From: Variovorax sp. PAMC28562
GTDB taxonomy: Bacteria > Pseudomonadota > Gammaproteobacteria > Burkholderiales > Burkholderiaceae_C
Direction of reading: 5' to 3'
DNA: 64,000 nucleotides
Assembly: GCF_014303735.1 (NCBI RefSeq)
Contig: NZ_CP060296.1
Coordinates: 2,925,501-2,989,500, forward strand
Shown: positions 37,080 through 49,248 of the stretch, piece after piece
How the letters are laid out: each line of letters begins with the position of its first letter
Position numbering within the stretch: the first letter of the stretch is position 1
Notes under the pieces: model-generated
Database searches by the model: none
Told to the model about the DNA's origin: nothing
What the model saw: the letters and a program-made list of their open reading frames with translations, nothing else
Position numbers and translations under genes: made by a program

Positions 37080-37997
37080 ATGACCGCGCTGCAAGAAGAA
37101 ACCCCTGACGTCGATACGCCCGAGATCGACGAGTTCATCGATGCGCTCTGGCTGGAGCACGGGCTCGCCAAGAACACGCTCGCGGCTTACCGGCAGGATC
37201 TCGAGTTGTTCGTGCGCTGGCTTGCAACGCGCAGCAACACACTCGACGCCGTGCAGGAGCACGATCTGCAGGCCTACATGGGAGCCAAGCTGGCCGACAA
37301 AGGCAAGGCGACGTCCGCCAATCGTCGCCTGACGGTCTTCAAGCGCTACTACCGCTGGGCCTTGCGCGAACGTCGCATCGCCGCCGACCCGACGCTGCGA
37401 CTGGTGCCGGCGCGGCAGGCCATGCGCGTGCCCAAAACGCTTTCCGAGAAGCAGGTCGACGACCTGCTCGGCGCGCCCGATGTCGACACCTCGCTCGGCC
37501 TGCGCGATCGCGCCATGCTCGAGTTGATGTACGCCAGTGGCCTGCGCGTGAGCGAGCTGGTGACGCTGAAGGCGATCGACATGAGCCTGAACGACGGCGT
37601 GCTGCGGGTGCTCGGCAAGGGCAACAAGGAGCGGCTGGTGCCTTTCGGCGGAGAAGCGCGCCGCTGGATCGAGCGGTATCTGAAAGAGTCGCGGCCTGCG
37701 ATCCTCGACGGGCAACAGACGCCGGACCTTTTCGTGACGGCGCGCGGTGCCGGGATGACGCGCGTGATGTTCTGGATCATCGTCAAGAAGCAGGCGACCG
37801 CCGCCGGCATACACGTGCCGCTGTCGCCGCACACGTTGCGTCATGCATTTGCCACCCACCTGCTCAACCACGGCGCGGACCTGAGGGCGGTGCAACTGCT
37901 GCTCGGTCATGCGGACATCTCTACGACCACGATCTACACGCACGTGGCTCGCGAGCGCCTGAAGCAATTGCACGGGCAGCACCATCCACGCGGCTGA
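37080..37997 (+). CDS. xerD: Tyrosine recombinase XerD
   Basis: 305 residues, the usual XerD size. SAM-like N-terminal domain about 18-100 (LWLEHGLAKNTLAAYRQDL), then the catalytic domain with Arg in ASGLRVSELVTLK, Lys in GKGNKERLVPFG, HTLRHAFATHLLNHGADLRAVQ, His in LLGHADIST and the Tyr nucleophile in TTTIYTHVA. It resolves chromosome dimers at dif with XerC and FtsK. It is not flanked by direct repeats or a tRNA, so it is the core recombinase and not an island integrase. Confidence 0.94.
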   Translation: MTALQEETPDVDTPEIDEFIDALWLEHGLAKNTLAAYRQDLELFVRWLATRSNTLDAVQEHDLQAYMGAKLADKGKATSANRRLTVFKRYYRWALRERRIAADPTLRLVPARQAMRVPKTLSEKQVDDLLGAPDVDTSLGLRDRAMLELMYASGLRVSELVTLKAIDMSLNDGVLRVLGKGNKERLVPFGGEARRWIERYLKESRPAILDGQQTPDLFVTARGAGMTRVMFWIIVKKQATAAGIHVPLSPHTLRHAFATHLLNHGADLRAVQLLLGHADISTTTIYTHVARERLKQLHGQHHPRG

Positions 37998-38095
37998 TTG
38001 ACACGACCTCCGAACGACGTGCGCGCCACGCTCTTCGCTGGGCGGCGGCGATCAAGGCCGACTGACGCTCCGCTCGCCCGGGGCGCTACAGCGCA

Positions 38096-38926
38096 TCAGC
38101 TTCGTGCCAGCGCATCGGGCTCATCGAGCGCCTTCAGCTCTTCGTCTGTGAAGCCGGCGAGCGCTCGCGCTTCGAGGTTGAACGGCGCTCGAAGCCGCGG
38201 CGCCTCGTGCTTGCGATAAAGCACGCGGTAATGCGCGATCGGGTCGAGGCCGTCACGCTCGCACAGCCACCGGTACCAGTGGTTGCCGATGGCGACATGG
38301 CCGACTTCGTCGCGCAGGATGATGTCGAGGATGGCGATCGCGCCGAGCGCATCGGGCGTATTCACTCTGCGCAACTTGGCCTGGATCAGCGGGGTCGCGT
38401 CCAGCCCGCGTGCCTCGAGCGTTCGCGGTACCAGCGCCATGCGCCCGACAACGTCGTCCTTCGTTTTCTCGCACATCGCCCAGAGGCCGTCGTGGCCGGT
38501 GAAGTCGCCATAGCGCCAGCCCATCGTCTGCAGATGCGCATGCAGCAGCGTGAAGTGCCGCGCTTCTTCATCGGCGACGCGCAGCCAGTCGCGGTAATAG
38601 GACTCGGGCATGCCGTCGAAGCGCCACACTGCATCGAGCGCGAGGTTGATCGCGTTGAACTCGATATGGCATATCGAATGGATGAGCGCGGCGCGTCCTT
38701 CGGTGGTGAAGGGCGAGCGTCTTCCGACATCCATCGCGGAAACGCGAAGCGGGCGGTCGGGCCGGCCCGGAACGCCGATTTCCGCATTCGTCATGCTGCG
38801 ATCGAAGTCGAGTGAAAGCGATTCCGGGCTGCCAGCGACAAGCGCTGCCAGCGCGCGCGTCGCCACCACCTTTTGCTCAGGGTCGGCAAGGCGCAGCGCG
38901 GCCAGCGCGGTCGATCGGATGTGCAT
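38096..38926 (-). CDS. DUF455 ferritin-like protein (probable di-iron oxidoreductase)
   Basis: 276 residues. Carboxylate and histidine metal-ligand motifs of a ferritin-like four-helix bundle are visible: [28 protein letters not shown] and [14 protein letters not shown]. The family (DUF455) is related in fold to the tRNA hydroxylase MiaE, but no substrate has been assigned that I can name with confidence. It diverges from the gamma-carbonic-anhydrase-like gene. TAGAAT lies 7 bases before the ATG. Confidence 0.88.
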   Translation of the reverse strand: MHIRSTALAALRLADPEQKVVATRALAALVAGSPESLSLDFDRSMTNAEIGVPGRPDRPLRVSAMDVGRRSPFTTEGRAALIHSICHIEFNAINLALDAVWRFDGMPESYYRDWLRVADEEARHFTLLHAHLQTMGWRYGDFTGHDGLWAMCEKTKDDVVGRMALVPRTLEARGLDATPLIQAKLRRVNTPDALGAIAILDIILRDEVGHVAIGNHWYRWLCERDGLDPIAHYRVLYRKHEAPRLRAPFNLEARALAGFTDEELKALDEPDALARS

Positions 38927-38929
38927 CCC

Positions 38930-38935
38930 TACAAT
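38930..38935 (+). promoter_or_regulatory. -10-like TACAAT for the gamma-CA-like gene
   Basis: TACAAT would start a transcript near 38942 with a short leader containing CTGGAGA before the ATG at 38964. It overlaps the opposite-strand TAGAAT of the DUF455 gene by two bases. Confidence 0.42.
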
Positions 38936-38939
38936 TCTA
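38934..38939 (-). promoter_or_regulatory. -10-like TAGAAT 7 bases before the DUF455 start
   Basis: On the minus strand TAGAAT, then TGTAGGG, then ATG. It shares bases 38934-38935 with the TACAAT of the divergent gene, so the two putative promoters overlap and should exclude one another. Confidence 0.42.
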
Positions 38940-38963
38940 GTTTTTGATCCCTGGAGACCCGCG

Positions 38964-39488
38964 ATGGCCCTCTATGAACTCGATGGCGTTGCGCCGAAAC
39001 TGGCGCCTGGCGCCTGGGTGGCCGACAGTGCCGAGGTGATCGGCAAGGTGGTGCTGGGTGAAGATGCCAGCATCTGGTTCGGCGCGGTGCTGCGTGGCGA
39101 CAACGAGACGCTGACCATCGGGCGCAACAGCAACGTGCAGGATCTGTCGGTGGTACACAGCGACCATGGTTCGCCCACCACGATCGGCGACAACGTGACG
39201 ATCGGTCATCAGGTCATGCTGCATGGCTGCACCATCGGAGACAACTCGCTGATCGGCATCCAGGCGGTGATCTTGAATAACGCGAAGATCGGCCGCAACT
39301 CGATCGTTGGTGCCGGCAGCGTGGTGACCGAGGGCAAGGAATTTCCGGACAACTCGCTCATCATCGGTTCGCCGGCCAAGGTGGTTCGCACGCTCGACGA
39401 TGCGGCTGCCGCCAAGCTCCGCCAAAGTGCCGAGCACTATGTAGACAACGCCCGTCGCTATGCGAAGGGCCTCAAGAAGATCGCCTGA
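38964..39488 (+). CDS. Gamma-carbonic-anhydrase-like hexapeptide protein (YrdA/CaiE type)
   Basis: 174 residues from the ATG at 38964 behind CTGGAGA. It is a left-handed beta-helix of hexapeptide repeats ([28 protein letters not shown] region, as [15 protein letters not shown]) with metal histidines in [17 protein letters not shown]. YrdA-like proteins bind zinc, and some have weak or no carbonic anhydrase activity, so the activity is uncertain. It is followed after 22 bases by hslO. Confidence 0.9.
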   Translation: MALYELDGVAPKLAPGAWVADSAEVIGKVVLGEDASIWFGAVLRGDNETLTIGRNSNVQDLSVVHSDHGSPTTIGDNVTIGHQVMLHGCTIGDNSLIGIQAVILNNAKIGRNSIVGAGSVVTEGKEFPDNSLIIGSPAKVVRTLDDAAAAKLRQSAEHYVDNARRYAKGLKKIA

Positions 39489-39510
39489 GGGCGTCGGAAA
39501 GAAGAGCGTT

Positions 39511-40509
39511 TTGAGCGAGTTGCACAAGTTCTTGTTCGACGGCATGCCGGTGCGCGGCATGATCGTCCGCCTGACTGATTCATGGCAGGAAATCCTGGCG
39601 CGACGCGCCGGCAACAGCGCGACCGGCGCCTATCCGCCGCCCGTGGCGGAGTTGCTCGGTGAAATGACTGCGGCGGCGACCTTGATGCAGTCGAACATCA
39701 AGTTCAACGGCGCGTTGATCCTGCAAATCTTCGGTGACGGGCCGGTCAAGATCGCGGTGGCCGAGGTCATGCCCGACCTGAGCCTGCGCGCCACCGCCAA
39801 GGTCGTGGGCGAGCTGGCCGTCGATGCGCGCTTGCCCGACATGGTCAACGTCACCAACAAAGGCCGCTGCGCCATCACGCTCGACCCCAAGAGCCGCGTG
39901 CCGGGACAGCAGCCGTATCAGGGCGTGGTGCCGCTCTTCGGAGACCAGTACGAAAAGCTCGACAAGCTGAGCGACGTGTTGCAGCACTACATGCTGCAGA
40001 GCGAACAGCTCGACACCACGCTGGTGCTGGCGGCCGACGACAAGGTGGCGGCAGGCCTGTTGATCCAGCGCTTGCCGGTGAAGGGGGAGGGCAATCTGGA
40101 GGGAACGTCGCAGCGTGACCACGACCAGAGCAATGAAGACCAGATCGGTTTGAACGAAGACTACAACCGCATCTCGATTCTCGCGTCGAGTCTGACGCGC
40201 GATGAGTTGCTGACGCTCGATATCGACACCATCCTGCGCCGCCTGTTCTGGGAAGAAAAGGTGCTGCGCTTCGAGCCGCAAGAGGGCTTGCTTGGACCGC
40301 ACTTCGCTTGCACCTGCGGGCGCGAGCGGGTGGCCAACATGATCCGCAGCCTCGGCGTCGAAGAGGCCGACAGCATCCTGGCCGAGCGCGGCGACATCGA
40401 GGTGGGATGCGACTTTTGCGGCAAGCAATATCGCTTCGATGCGGTCGACGCAGCGCAGATTTTTCGGGAGCCGGGGGATCAGTTGCCGGCCAGCCCGGTG
40501 GTGCAGTAG
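39511..40509 (+). CDS. hslO: Hsp33 redox-regulated chaperone HslO
   Basis: 332 residues from a TTG at 39511 (MSELHKFLFDGMPVRG), preceded by GAAAGAAGAG; no ATG fits the domain start. The C-terminal zinc switch has the four cysteines in CTC and CDFC. Under oxidative and heat stress these release zinc and form disulfides, which activates the holdase. An acidic or hydrophilic insert (EGNLEGTSQRDHDQSNEDQ) lies near residues 195-215. It ends convergently 31 bases from the unknown secreted-protein gene, with no obvious hairpin between. Confidence 0.94.
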   Translation: MSELHKFLFDGMPVRGMIVRLTDSWQEILARRAGNSATGAYPPPVAELLGEMTAAATLMQSNIKFNGALILQIFGDGPVKIAVAEVMPDLSLRATAKVVGELAVDARLPDMVNVTNKGRCAITLDPKSRVPGQQPYQGVVPLFGDQYEKLDKLSDVLQHYMLQSEQLDTTLVLAADDKVAAGLLIQRLPVKGEGNLEGTSQRDHDQSNEDQIGLNEDYNRISILASSLTRDELLTLDIDTILRRLFWEEKVLRFEPQEGLLGPHFACTCGRERVANMIRSLGVEEADSILAERGDIEVGCDFCGKQYRFDAVDAAQIFREPGDQLPASPVVQ

Positions 40510-40540
40510 GTCGCTCTCGCGGCGTGCTGCAAAGGGCGCT

Positions 40541-41548
40541 TCAGTTTCTGAAGTTGCTGAAGCGCAGGTCAGGTGCGCTGCTGTTGTGGCGCGACGGCAC
40601 GCTTCGGCCGAAGCTCACTTGCCTGGCCTGAAGCGCGGTTACGTTCGGCAGTGCTTCGGTGCGCGGCGATGTGTCCCCCGGTGCCCTCCATGTCACTTCG
40701 CTCACGTCGGCGTTGTCGGGCGCGACATACATCGAGCGCAGCATGGCGAACGGCCGACGATCGCGCCTCGATGAAGTGAGCGATGTGAGGGGCGACAGTC
40801 TCACGTCGAGCGCGGTGCGGAGCGTGCTGACCTCGCCGAGGGTGACCGTTGCGGAGCCGCCCGCCTTGAACTTCAGGTGCAACGACAGAGGCAATGTGGT
40901 GACGACGATCGACGAGATATCGACCACCGGCCGCTGATGAGTCTCGATCGGCCCGATGAGCATCGACGAACCGTACGCGCCGTCGCCAAAGCGCGCCTCC
41001 GGCAACGGCTTGATCCGCCAATTGCCATCGGATGGATACAGCACAGCCACTTCGCGCGGCTTGCCGTCGACTTTCTTGAACACCTGCAGCAGATGGATCC
41101 CGCGAAAGGTGCGCGATGCGAGTGTCACCGGCACGCTCTGAGACCGCCAGAAGCTCGACTGCGTGATGCCGACGATGCGCCACTGCGCGCCATCGAACAG
41201 CACGCGGGTCGCGGCTTTGAATGCATGGCGCGGATCGGTCGGGTGCACGCCGCCGTTGAAGTTGCATCCTGAAAAGTCGGACGCAGAACGATCGGATTGC
41301 AGCGATGCGAGATACGGTGGCGGCAGCGCTTCGACGGCAAAGCGCGCAACGTCGGCGCCGCTCAGCTTCAGGGAGACGTTGTCTTCCTCTGCGCAGGTGG
41401 CCGGCGTCAGGTTGTTCTCGACGTCGATTGCGATCAGGTTGCCGGCAGCGAATGCTGGTCGTGCCATGCCGGCGAGCAAAAACGCCAGCGTCAGCACGGC
41501 GGCCGCAGCGCATGCGCCGTTCAAGCGGTGGCGGCCGGTGCGTGCCAT
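40541..41548 (-). CDS. Secreted protein of unknown function linked to pnuC and an NRK-like kinase
   Basis: 335 residues. I do not recognise the family. A long signal peptide (hydrophobic AAAAVLTLAFLLAGMA, cleavage after AFA) precedes a mature protein rich in beta-type segments, with two cysteines in ATCAEED and SGCNF that could form a disulfide. Readable parts include TRVLFDGAQWRIVGITQSSFW and VAVLYPSDGNWRIKPLPEARFG. The ATG overlaps the kinase stop as TGATG, so it is the last gene of a coupled pnuC-kinase-unknown operon. A periplasmic or extracellular role is inferred. Signs of transfer are not evident. Confidence 0.8.
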   Translation of the reverse strand: MARTGRHRLNGACAAAAVLTLAFLLAGMARPAFAAGNLIAIDVENNLTPATCAEEDNVSLKLSGADVARFAVEALPPPYLASLQSDRSASDFSGCNFNGGVHPTDPRHAFKAATRVLFDGAQWRIVGITQSSFWRSQSVPVTLASRTFRGIHLLQVFKKVDGKPREVAVLYPSDGNWRIKPLPEARFGDGAYGSSMLIGPIETHQRPVVDISSIVVTTLPLSLHLKFKAGGSATVTLGEVSTLRTALDVRLSPLTSLTSSRRDRRPFAMLRSMYVAPDNADVSEVTWRAPGDTSPRTEALPNVTALQARQVSFGRSVPSRHNSSAPDLRFSNFRN

Positions 41549-42294
41549 CAAGCCTTCGGAATAGACGTCGAGACTGGCGTCAGCAAAGGCGTCGCCCGCT
41601 CCGCCAGCAGATCCGTGAACAACCGATGCTCGCAAACTGGATCGGAGCATTTTTCGCACGGCCACGTCCAGGTCGATGCCGTGGGGCGTCCGCCAGCTTC
41701 GCCGCTGCCGCCGCGCACGTTGCGGCCATCTCTGCCTTCGTCGCCTGCACGCTCCGCGATTGAATTGATCGCGTTCCAGGCATTCGCGATCCGTTCGGCG
41801 CCGCGACCATGCACGACGGTGTACGGCAGATTTGCCCCGGCCAGCGCCGCACGCACGCGTGCATCCACCGGCTCGCGAACATGGGGGCCGTCGCGTTGCA
41901 GGCCATCGGCCACCCATGGCAGGTCGAGTGCGGTGAGCAAGGTGATGGCGCAGCGGCGTTGTGCCGCCAATGCCGATGCAAAGAGCGAGGCGTCGTCGAA
42001 CAGCATGTCGCTGTACACCGCGGTCATCACGGCGGTGGTGTCGGTCACGACGACGCCGCGTGAGGCAGCGTCGTCGATGCGGCGCGTCTGCTCGTCGCCG
42101 ATGGTGGCCTGCTCGTCGGGCCGTGGCGTGCGCCCTTCGCGGTCGCACCACTCGCGCAGGTATTCGCCGACCAGCGTGGTGGCGATGCCGCGATCGTTGA
42201 GTCGTTGGGCCAGGCCGCGCGCCAGCTCGGTCTTGCCGGTGCTCTCGGCGCCGAGCACGGCGATCACGCAGCCGATGGGCAACGAAGGAGTCAT
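41548..42294 (-). CDS. NadR-like nicotinamide riboside kinase with cysteine-rich tail
   Basis: 248 residues. P-loop GAESTGKTELARGLA and the LVGEYLREW and VVTDTT segments match the AAA_28/NadR C-terminal kinase family, which phosphorylates nicotinamide riboside to NMN. The last 40 residues carry a CxxCx4CxH cluster (Cys213, Cys216, Cys221, His223; WPCEKCSDPVCEHRLF), which looks like a small metal site and is not part of E. coli NadR. It overlaps pnuC by 4 bases; together they would import and trap nicotinamide riboside. No DNA-binding NadR domain is present. Confidence 0.85.
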   Translation of the reverse strand: MTPSLPIGCVIAVLGAESTGKTELARGLAQRLNDRGIATTLVGEYLREWCDREGRTPRPDEQATIGDEQTRRIDDAASRGVVVTDTTAVMTAVYSDMLFDDASLFASALAAQRRCAITLLTALDLPWVADGLQRDGPHVREPVDARVRAALAGANLPYTVVHGRGAERIANAWNAINSIAERAGDEGRDGRNVRGGSGEAGGRPTASTWTWPCEKCSDPVCEHRLFTDLLAERATPLLTPVSTSIPKA

Positions 42295-42932
42295 GCGTGT
42301 TCCAGCGCCGATGCCGCGGCTGCGGTTGGGCGCAATCGATGGCGCCATGCGAAGTAGCCGGCGATGCTGAGCACCGCGAAGACCGCGTAGAGGCCGACCG
42401 TGAGCCACAGGCCCTTGTGGATGAACAGGCCGATGCTGACAGCGTTGACGGCCAGCCACACGATCCAGTTTTCGATGAACTTGCGGCCGAGCAGGAACTG
42501 CCCGACCAGGCTGAGTCCGGTCGCGAATCCGTCGAACCAGGGCACGTCGGTGTCGGTGAATCGAATCAGAAAAAGTGCGACGAGCGGCCACGCGACTGCG
42601 CAGGCGACCAGGGACCACAACGCGCCGCGCATCGTGAGGCGGCTTACGTGCAGCTCGCTGCCGTCGGCCCTGTGCCCACGCAGCCATTGAAGCCAGCCCC
42701 AGAGCGCGACGATGGCGAAAAAGATCTGCAGCGTAGCGTCGCCGTAGATGCGTGCTTCGGCAAAGACGAAGACGTAGAGCAACGAGCTCACGATGGCGAG
42801 CGGCCAGCCCCAGTGGATCTCGCGCATGTTGCAGCCGACCATGACCAGCGCGATGGCCGCGGCGACCACTTCGAGCCAACTGGTCGGTGCGCCCCACAAC
42901 ACGAAGGCGGGGGCCGAGAAGAACTCCGGCAT
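42291..42932 (-). CDS. pnuC: PnuC-type nicotinamide riboside transporter
   Basis: 213 residues, about seven helices. Family marks: the opening TSWLEVVAAAIALVMVGCNMREIHWGWPLAIVSS (as GCNMREIHWGWPLAIVSS), FAEARIYGDATLQIFF and WIVWLAVNAVSIGLFIHKGL. PnuC facilitates uptake of nicotinamide riboside for NAD salvage, pulled by a cytoplasmic kinase, here the next gene. It begins 35 bases after the ftsB stop on the same strand and might be co-transcribed with it. Confidence 0.93.
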   Translation of the reverse strand: MPEFFSAPAFVLWGAPTSWLEVVAAAIALVMVGCNMREIHWGWPLAIVSSLLYVFVFAEARIYGDATLQIFFAIVALWGWLQWLRGHRADGSELHVSRLTMRGALWSLVACAVAWPLVALFLIRFTDTDVPWFDGFATGLSLVGQFLLGRKFIENWIVWLAVNAVSIGLFIHKGLWLTVGLYAVFAVLSIAGYFAWRHRLRPTAAAASALEHA

Positions 42933-42967
42933 CGGTGGTTTGGTGGTTCCGCGGGCGGGGCCGAGTG

Positions 42968-43243
42968 TCAGTGCGTCATCTGCACGAACACCTCGTTCGG
43001 CTTCACCATGCCGAGCTCGGCACGGGCACGTTCTTCGACCATTTCGAGGCCTTCCTTCAGGTCGTTGACCTCGGAAGACAGCCTCTCGTTGGCCAATGAC
43101 GCACGCGCGTTAGCCTCTTGCTGCGTCATGAGCTTGTCGCGCAGCTGCGCTACGTCGCGCACGCTCCCGCGGCCGGTCCACAGCTGCCACTGAAGAACGG
43201 CGAGCAGCAAGACCAGCACGAGGGGAACAATGCGTGAGCGCAT
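42968..43243 (-). CDS. ftsB: Cell division protein FtsB
   Basis: 91 residues: a short N-terminus, one membrane helix (VPLVLVLLLAVLQWQLW), the WTGRGSVRDV junction and a periplasmic coiled coil (QLRDKLMTQQEANARA to EERARAELGMVKPNEVF). That is the DivIC/FtsB pattern, and the final ELGMVKPNE is especially typical. FtsB works with FtsL and FtsQ at the septum. It follows eno by 27 bases, the usual proteobacterial arrangement. Confidence 0.94.
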   Translation of the reverse strand: MRSRIVPLVLVLLLAVLQWQLWTGRGSVRDVAQLRDKLMTQQEANARASLANERLSSEVNDLKEGLEMVEERARAELGMVKPNEVFVQMTH

Positions 43244-43270
43244 GCCTTCGGATACCCGGTTCCTGGCCGT

Positions 43271-44879
<1,609 letters not shown>

Positions 44880-44883
<4 letters not shown>

Positions 44884-45737
44884 GCTTGAAACCTGTCTTC
44901 CAGATAGCCGTTTTTCTTGGTGACCGCATCGAGCGCCAGCAGCGTCTGGAGCAGCGCTTTCATGTGCTTCAAAGGCACCGCATTGGGACCATCGCTCAGC
45001 GCCTTGGCCGGGTCGGGGTGCGTTTCCATGAACACGCCGGCAACGCCGACCGCAATGGCCGCGCGCGCCAGCACCGGGACCATCTCGCGCTGGCCGCCCG
45101 AGCTCGTGCCCTGGCCACCCGGCAACTGTACCGAGTGCGTGGCGTCGAACACCACCGGTGCCTGCGTCTCGCGCATGATCGCCAGCGATCGCATGTCCGA
45201 CACCAGGTTGTTGTAGCCGAAACTGGCGCCACGTTCGCAAGCCATGAAGCTGTCTTCGTCGAGACCGATTTCTTTGGCCGCGGCGCGCGCCTTGTCGATG
45301 ACGTTCTTCATGTCGTGCGGCGCGAGGAACTGACCCTTCTTGATGTTCACCGGCTTGCCCGACTGGGCGACTGCACGGATGAAGTCGGTCTGGCGGCACA
45401 GGAAGGCGGGCGTCTGCAGCACGTCGACCACTTTGGCGGCTTCTACGATGTCTTCGTTGGTATGCACGTCGGTCAGCACCGGCACGCCGAGGTCGCGCTT
45501 CACCTTGGCCAGAATCTCCAGCCCCTTGTCACGCCCCGGGCCGCGAAAGGTGGTGCCCGACGAACGGTTGGCCTTGTCGAAGCTGCTCTTGAAGATGAAC
45601 GGAATACCGAGCGCCTGCGTGATTTCCTTCAGCGTCCCGGCTGTGTCCATCTGCAGCTGTTCCGACTCGATGACGCACGGACCCGCGATGAGAAAGAACG
45701 GCTTGTCGAGTCCGATGTCGAATCCGCAAAGTTTCAT
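44880..45737 (-). CDS. kdsA: KDO-8-phosphate synthase KdsA
   Basis: 285 residues. Motifs: [55 protein letters not shown] and [16 protein letters not shown]. The enzyme condenses arabinose 5-phosphate with phosphoenolpyruvate to make KDO-8-phosphate for lipopolysaccharide. It lies 10 bases downstream of pyrG. Confidence 0.97.
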
Positions 45738-45747
45738 GACTGCACTT

Positions 45748-47496
<1,749 letters not shown>

Positions 47497-47497
47497 T

Positions 47498-47503
47498 TAA
47501 ACT
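47498..47503 (+). promoter_or_regulatory. -10-like TAAACT 6 bases before the coaBC start
   Basis: TAAACT, then TCCCCG, then ATG at 47510. Another start-proximal hexamer without a ribosome-binding site. The ATG at 47519 is an alternative start. Confidence 0.3.
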
Positions 47504-47509
47504 TCCCCG

Positions 47510-48757
47510 ATGCACCCTATGCAGCACGTTACGCAAGATCTCTCCGGCAGGCACATCCTCCTCGGGCTCACGGGGGGTATCGCCTGCTATAAGTCGGCCG
47601 AACTCTGTCGTCTTTTCATCAAGGCCGGCGCCACGGTGCAGGTCGTCATGACCGAGGCCGCGGAGCAGTTCATCACGCCGGTCACGATGCAGGCGCTGTC
47701 GGGGCGCCCGGTGTATGGCTCGCAGTGGGACGCTCGCGAGCCCAACGCCATGCCGCACATCAACCTGAGCCGCGAGGCCGACGCCATCGTGCTGGCGCCG
47801 GCCAGCGCTGATTTCATCGCGCGGCTGGTGCAAGGTCGTTCGGACGAACTGCTGAGCTTGCTGTGCCTCGCGCGCCCGGCCGATCGTGTGCCTTTGCTGC
47901 TGGCGCCCGCCATGAATCGGGAGATGTGGTCGCATCCGGCCACGCAGCGCAACCTGATGCAGGTGGCAGCCGACGGCGCGCATGTGCTCGGCGTGGGCAG
48001 CGGCTGGCAAGCATGCGGCGAAACCGGTGATGGCCGCATGCTGGAGCCGGCGCAATTGCTCGACGACGTCACCGCATTCTTCCAGCCGAAGTTGCTTGCG
48101 GGTCAGCATGTATTGGTGACGGCCGGGCCGACCTTCGAGGCGCTCGACCCCATCCGCGGCATCACCAACCATTCGTCCGGGAAGATGGGTTTCTCCATTG
48201 CCCGTGCGGCACGCGACGCCGGGGCAGAGGTCACGCTTGTGGCGGGTCCGGTCCACTTGCCGACGCCGCGTGGCGTCGCCCGCATCGACGTCACTTCGGC
48301 TGCAGAAATGCTGGATGCAACCGTGATGGCGGCACAGCGTGCCACGGTGTTCATCGCGACCGCCGCAGTGGCCGATTGGCGCCCTGCAGCCCACAGCGCG
48401 CACAAGATCAAGAAGGACGGCTCCGGCCAGCCGCCGGTGCTGCATTTCGTCGAGAACACCGACATCCTGCTGACCGTCGCACAGAGCGCAAGAGCGCAAA
48501 GCGGCAAGTTGTTTTGCGTCGGCTTTGCGGCCGAAAGCGAGAACCTGGTGGAACATGCCAAGGCCAAGCGCGAGCGCAAGGGAATTCCACTGCTGGTCGG
48601 CAATATCGGACCGTTGACTTTCGGGCAAGACGACAACGCCTTGCTGCTGGTGGACGCCAATGGCCTGCGCGAACTGCCGCGCGCACCCAAGCTCGCGTTG
48701 GCGCGCGAGCTCGTGACTGAAATAGCCGCGCGCCTGCCGGCCTGGAGTGCACGATGA
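47510..48757 (+). CDS. coaBC: Bifunctional phosphopantothenoylcysteine decarboxylase/synthetase CoaBC
   Basis: 415 residues. The N-terminal flavoprotein half (about 12-190) shows LGLTGGIACYKSAEL, the catalytic His in MPHINLSR and PAMNREMW. The C-terminal CoaB half shows VTAGPTFEALDPIRGITNHSSGKMG and FIATAAVADWRP. It makes 4'-phosphopantetheine precursors of coenzyme A from phosphopantothenate, cysteine and CTP. It overlaps the next gene by 4 bases, then dut follows, the common coaBC-dut linkage with one unknown gene inserted. Confidence 0.96.
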   Translation: MHPMQHVTQDLSGRHILLGLTGGIACYKSAELCRLFIKAGATVQVVMTEAAEQFITPVTMQALSGRPVYGSQWDAREPNAMPHINLSREADAIVLAPASADFIARLVQGRSDELLSLLCLARPADRVPLLLAPAMNREMWSHPATQRNLMQVAADGAHVLGVGSGWQACGETGDGRMLEPAQLLDDVTAFFQPKLLAGQHVLVTAGPTFEALDPIRGITNHSSGKMGFSIARAARDAGAEVTLVAGPVHLPTPRGVARIDVTSAAEMLDATVMAAQRATVFIATAAVADWRPAAHSAHKIKKDGSGQPPVLHFVENTDILLTVAQSARAQSGKLFCVGFAAESENLVEHAKAKRERKGIPLLVGNIGPLTFGQDDNALLLVDANGLRELPRAPKLALARELVTEIAARLPAWSAR

Positions 48758-49248
48758 ATCCTGAATGGAACACGCCGCCGAATGGCGACTTCGCGAGCTA
48801 TGTGGAGCGGCTCACGGCGCAGTCCGCCTTGCCCAAGCGGCAACACCAGGAGGGCGAGCACGGGCTCGATGTCGGCATGACGCCGCACTCGGAGCCGCAT
48901 GGCGCCGGAGCGGCGGGAATCGCCGCAGCGACGGCCGCCGCGGCAGCGCAGCGGCGCATGTCATCGAACGCCGATGTACCGTCTGGCGTCGGCACATCGC
49001 CAACCGGCGCGATGGTGGCCAAGATCGCGAGCGCTGTCGGTTTCTTCGCGTTGTTGCTGATGTGGCAGGCAGGCGTGCCGATCCCGTTGCTGTTGGCGCT
49101 GCTTGCAGGCGCCCTGTGGATCGCCTTCAGGCTGCGTGGTCTCAAGCTGCCGCAGAACGCGGCGCAGTGGCAAAAGATGCTGCAGGACGCGGCGCTCAAG
49201 CAGCAGCAGGCGGGCAAGCAAAGCCAGCAACAGGGGCGCAGCAAGTGA
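48754..49248 (+). CDS. Unknown membrane-anchored protein between coaBC and dut
   Basis: 164 residues, not recognised. A hydrophilic N-terminus (about 1-50), an Ala-rich stretch ([16 protein letters not shown]) and a hydrophobic hairpin or one to two helices (about 88-125: [28 protein letters not shown]) precede a Gln/Lys-rich tail ([17 protein letters not shown]). Both ends overlap neighbours by 4 bases (ATGA with coaBC, GTGA with dut), so it is real and translationally coupled. It is probably an inner-membrane protein. No function can be given. Confidence 0.75.
   Translation: MNPEWNTPPNGDFASYVERLTAQSALPKRQHQEGEHGLDVGMTPHSEPHGAGAAGIAAATAAAAAQRRMSSNADVPSGVGTSPTGAMVAKIASAVGFFALLLMWQAGVPIPLLLALLAGALWIAFRLRGLKLPQNAAQWQKMLQDAALKQQQAGKQSQQQGRSK

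Noticed and set aside
37080..37997. Tyrosine recombinase as possible integrase of a mobile island
   Set aside because: It matches chromosomal XerD over full length; no tRNA target, direct repeats or cargo genes flank it.
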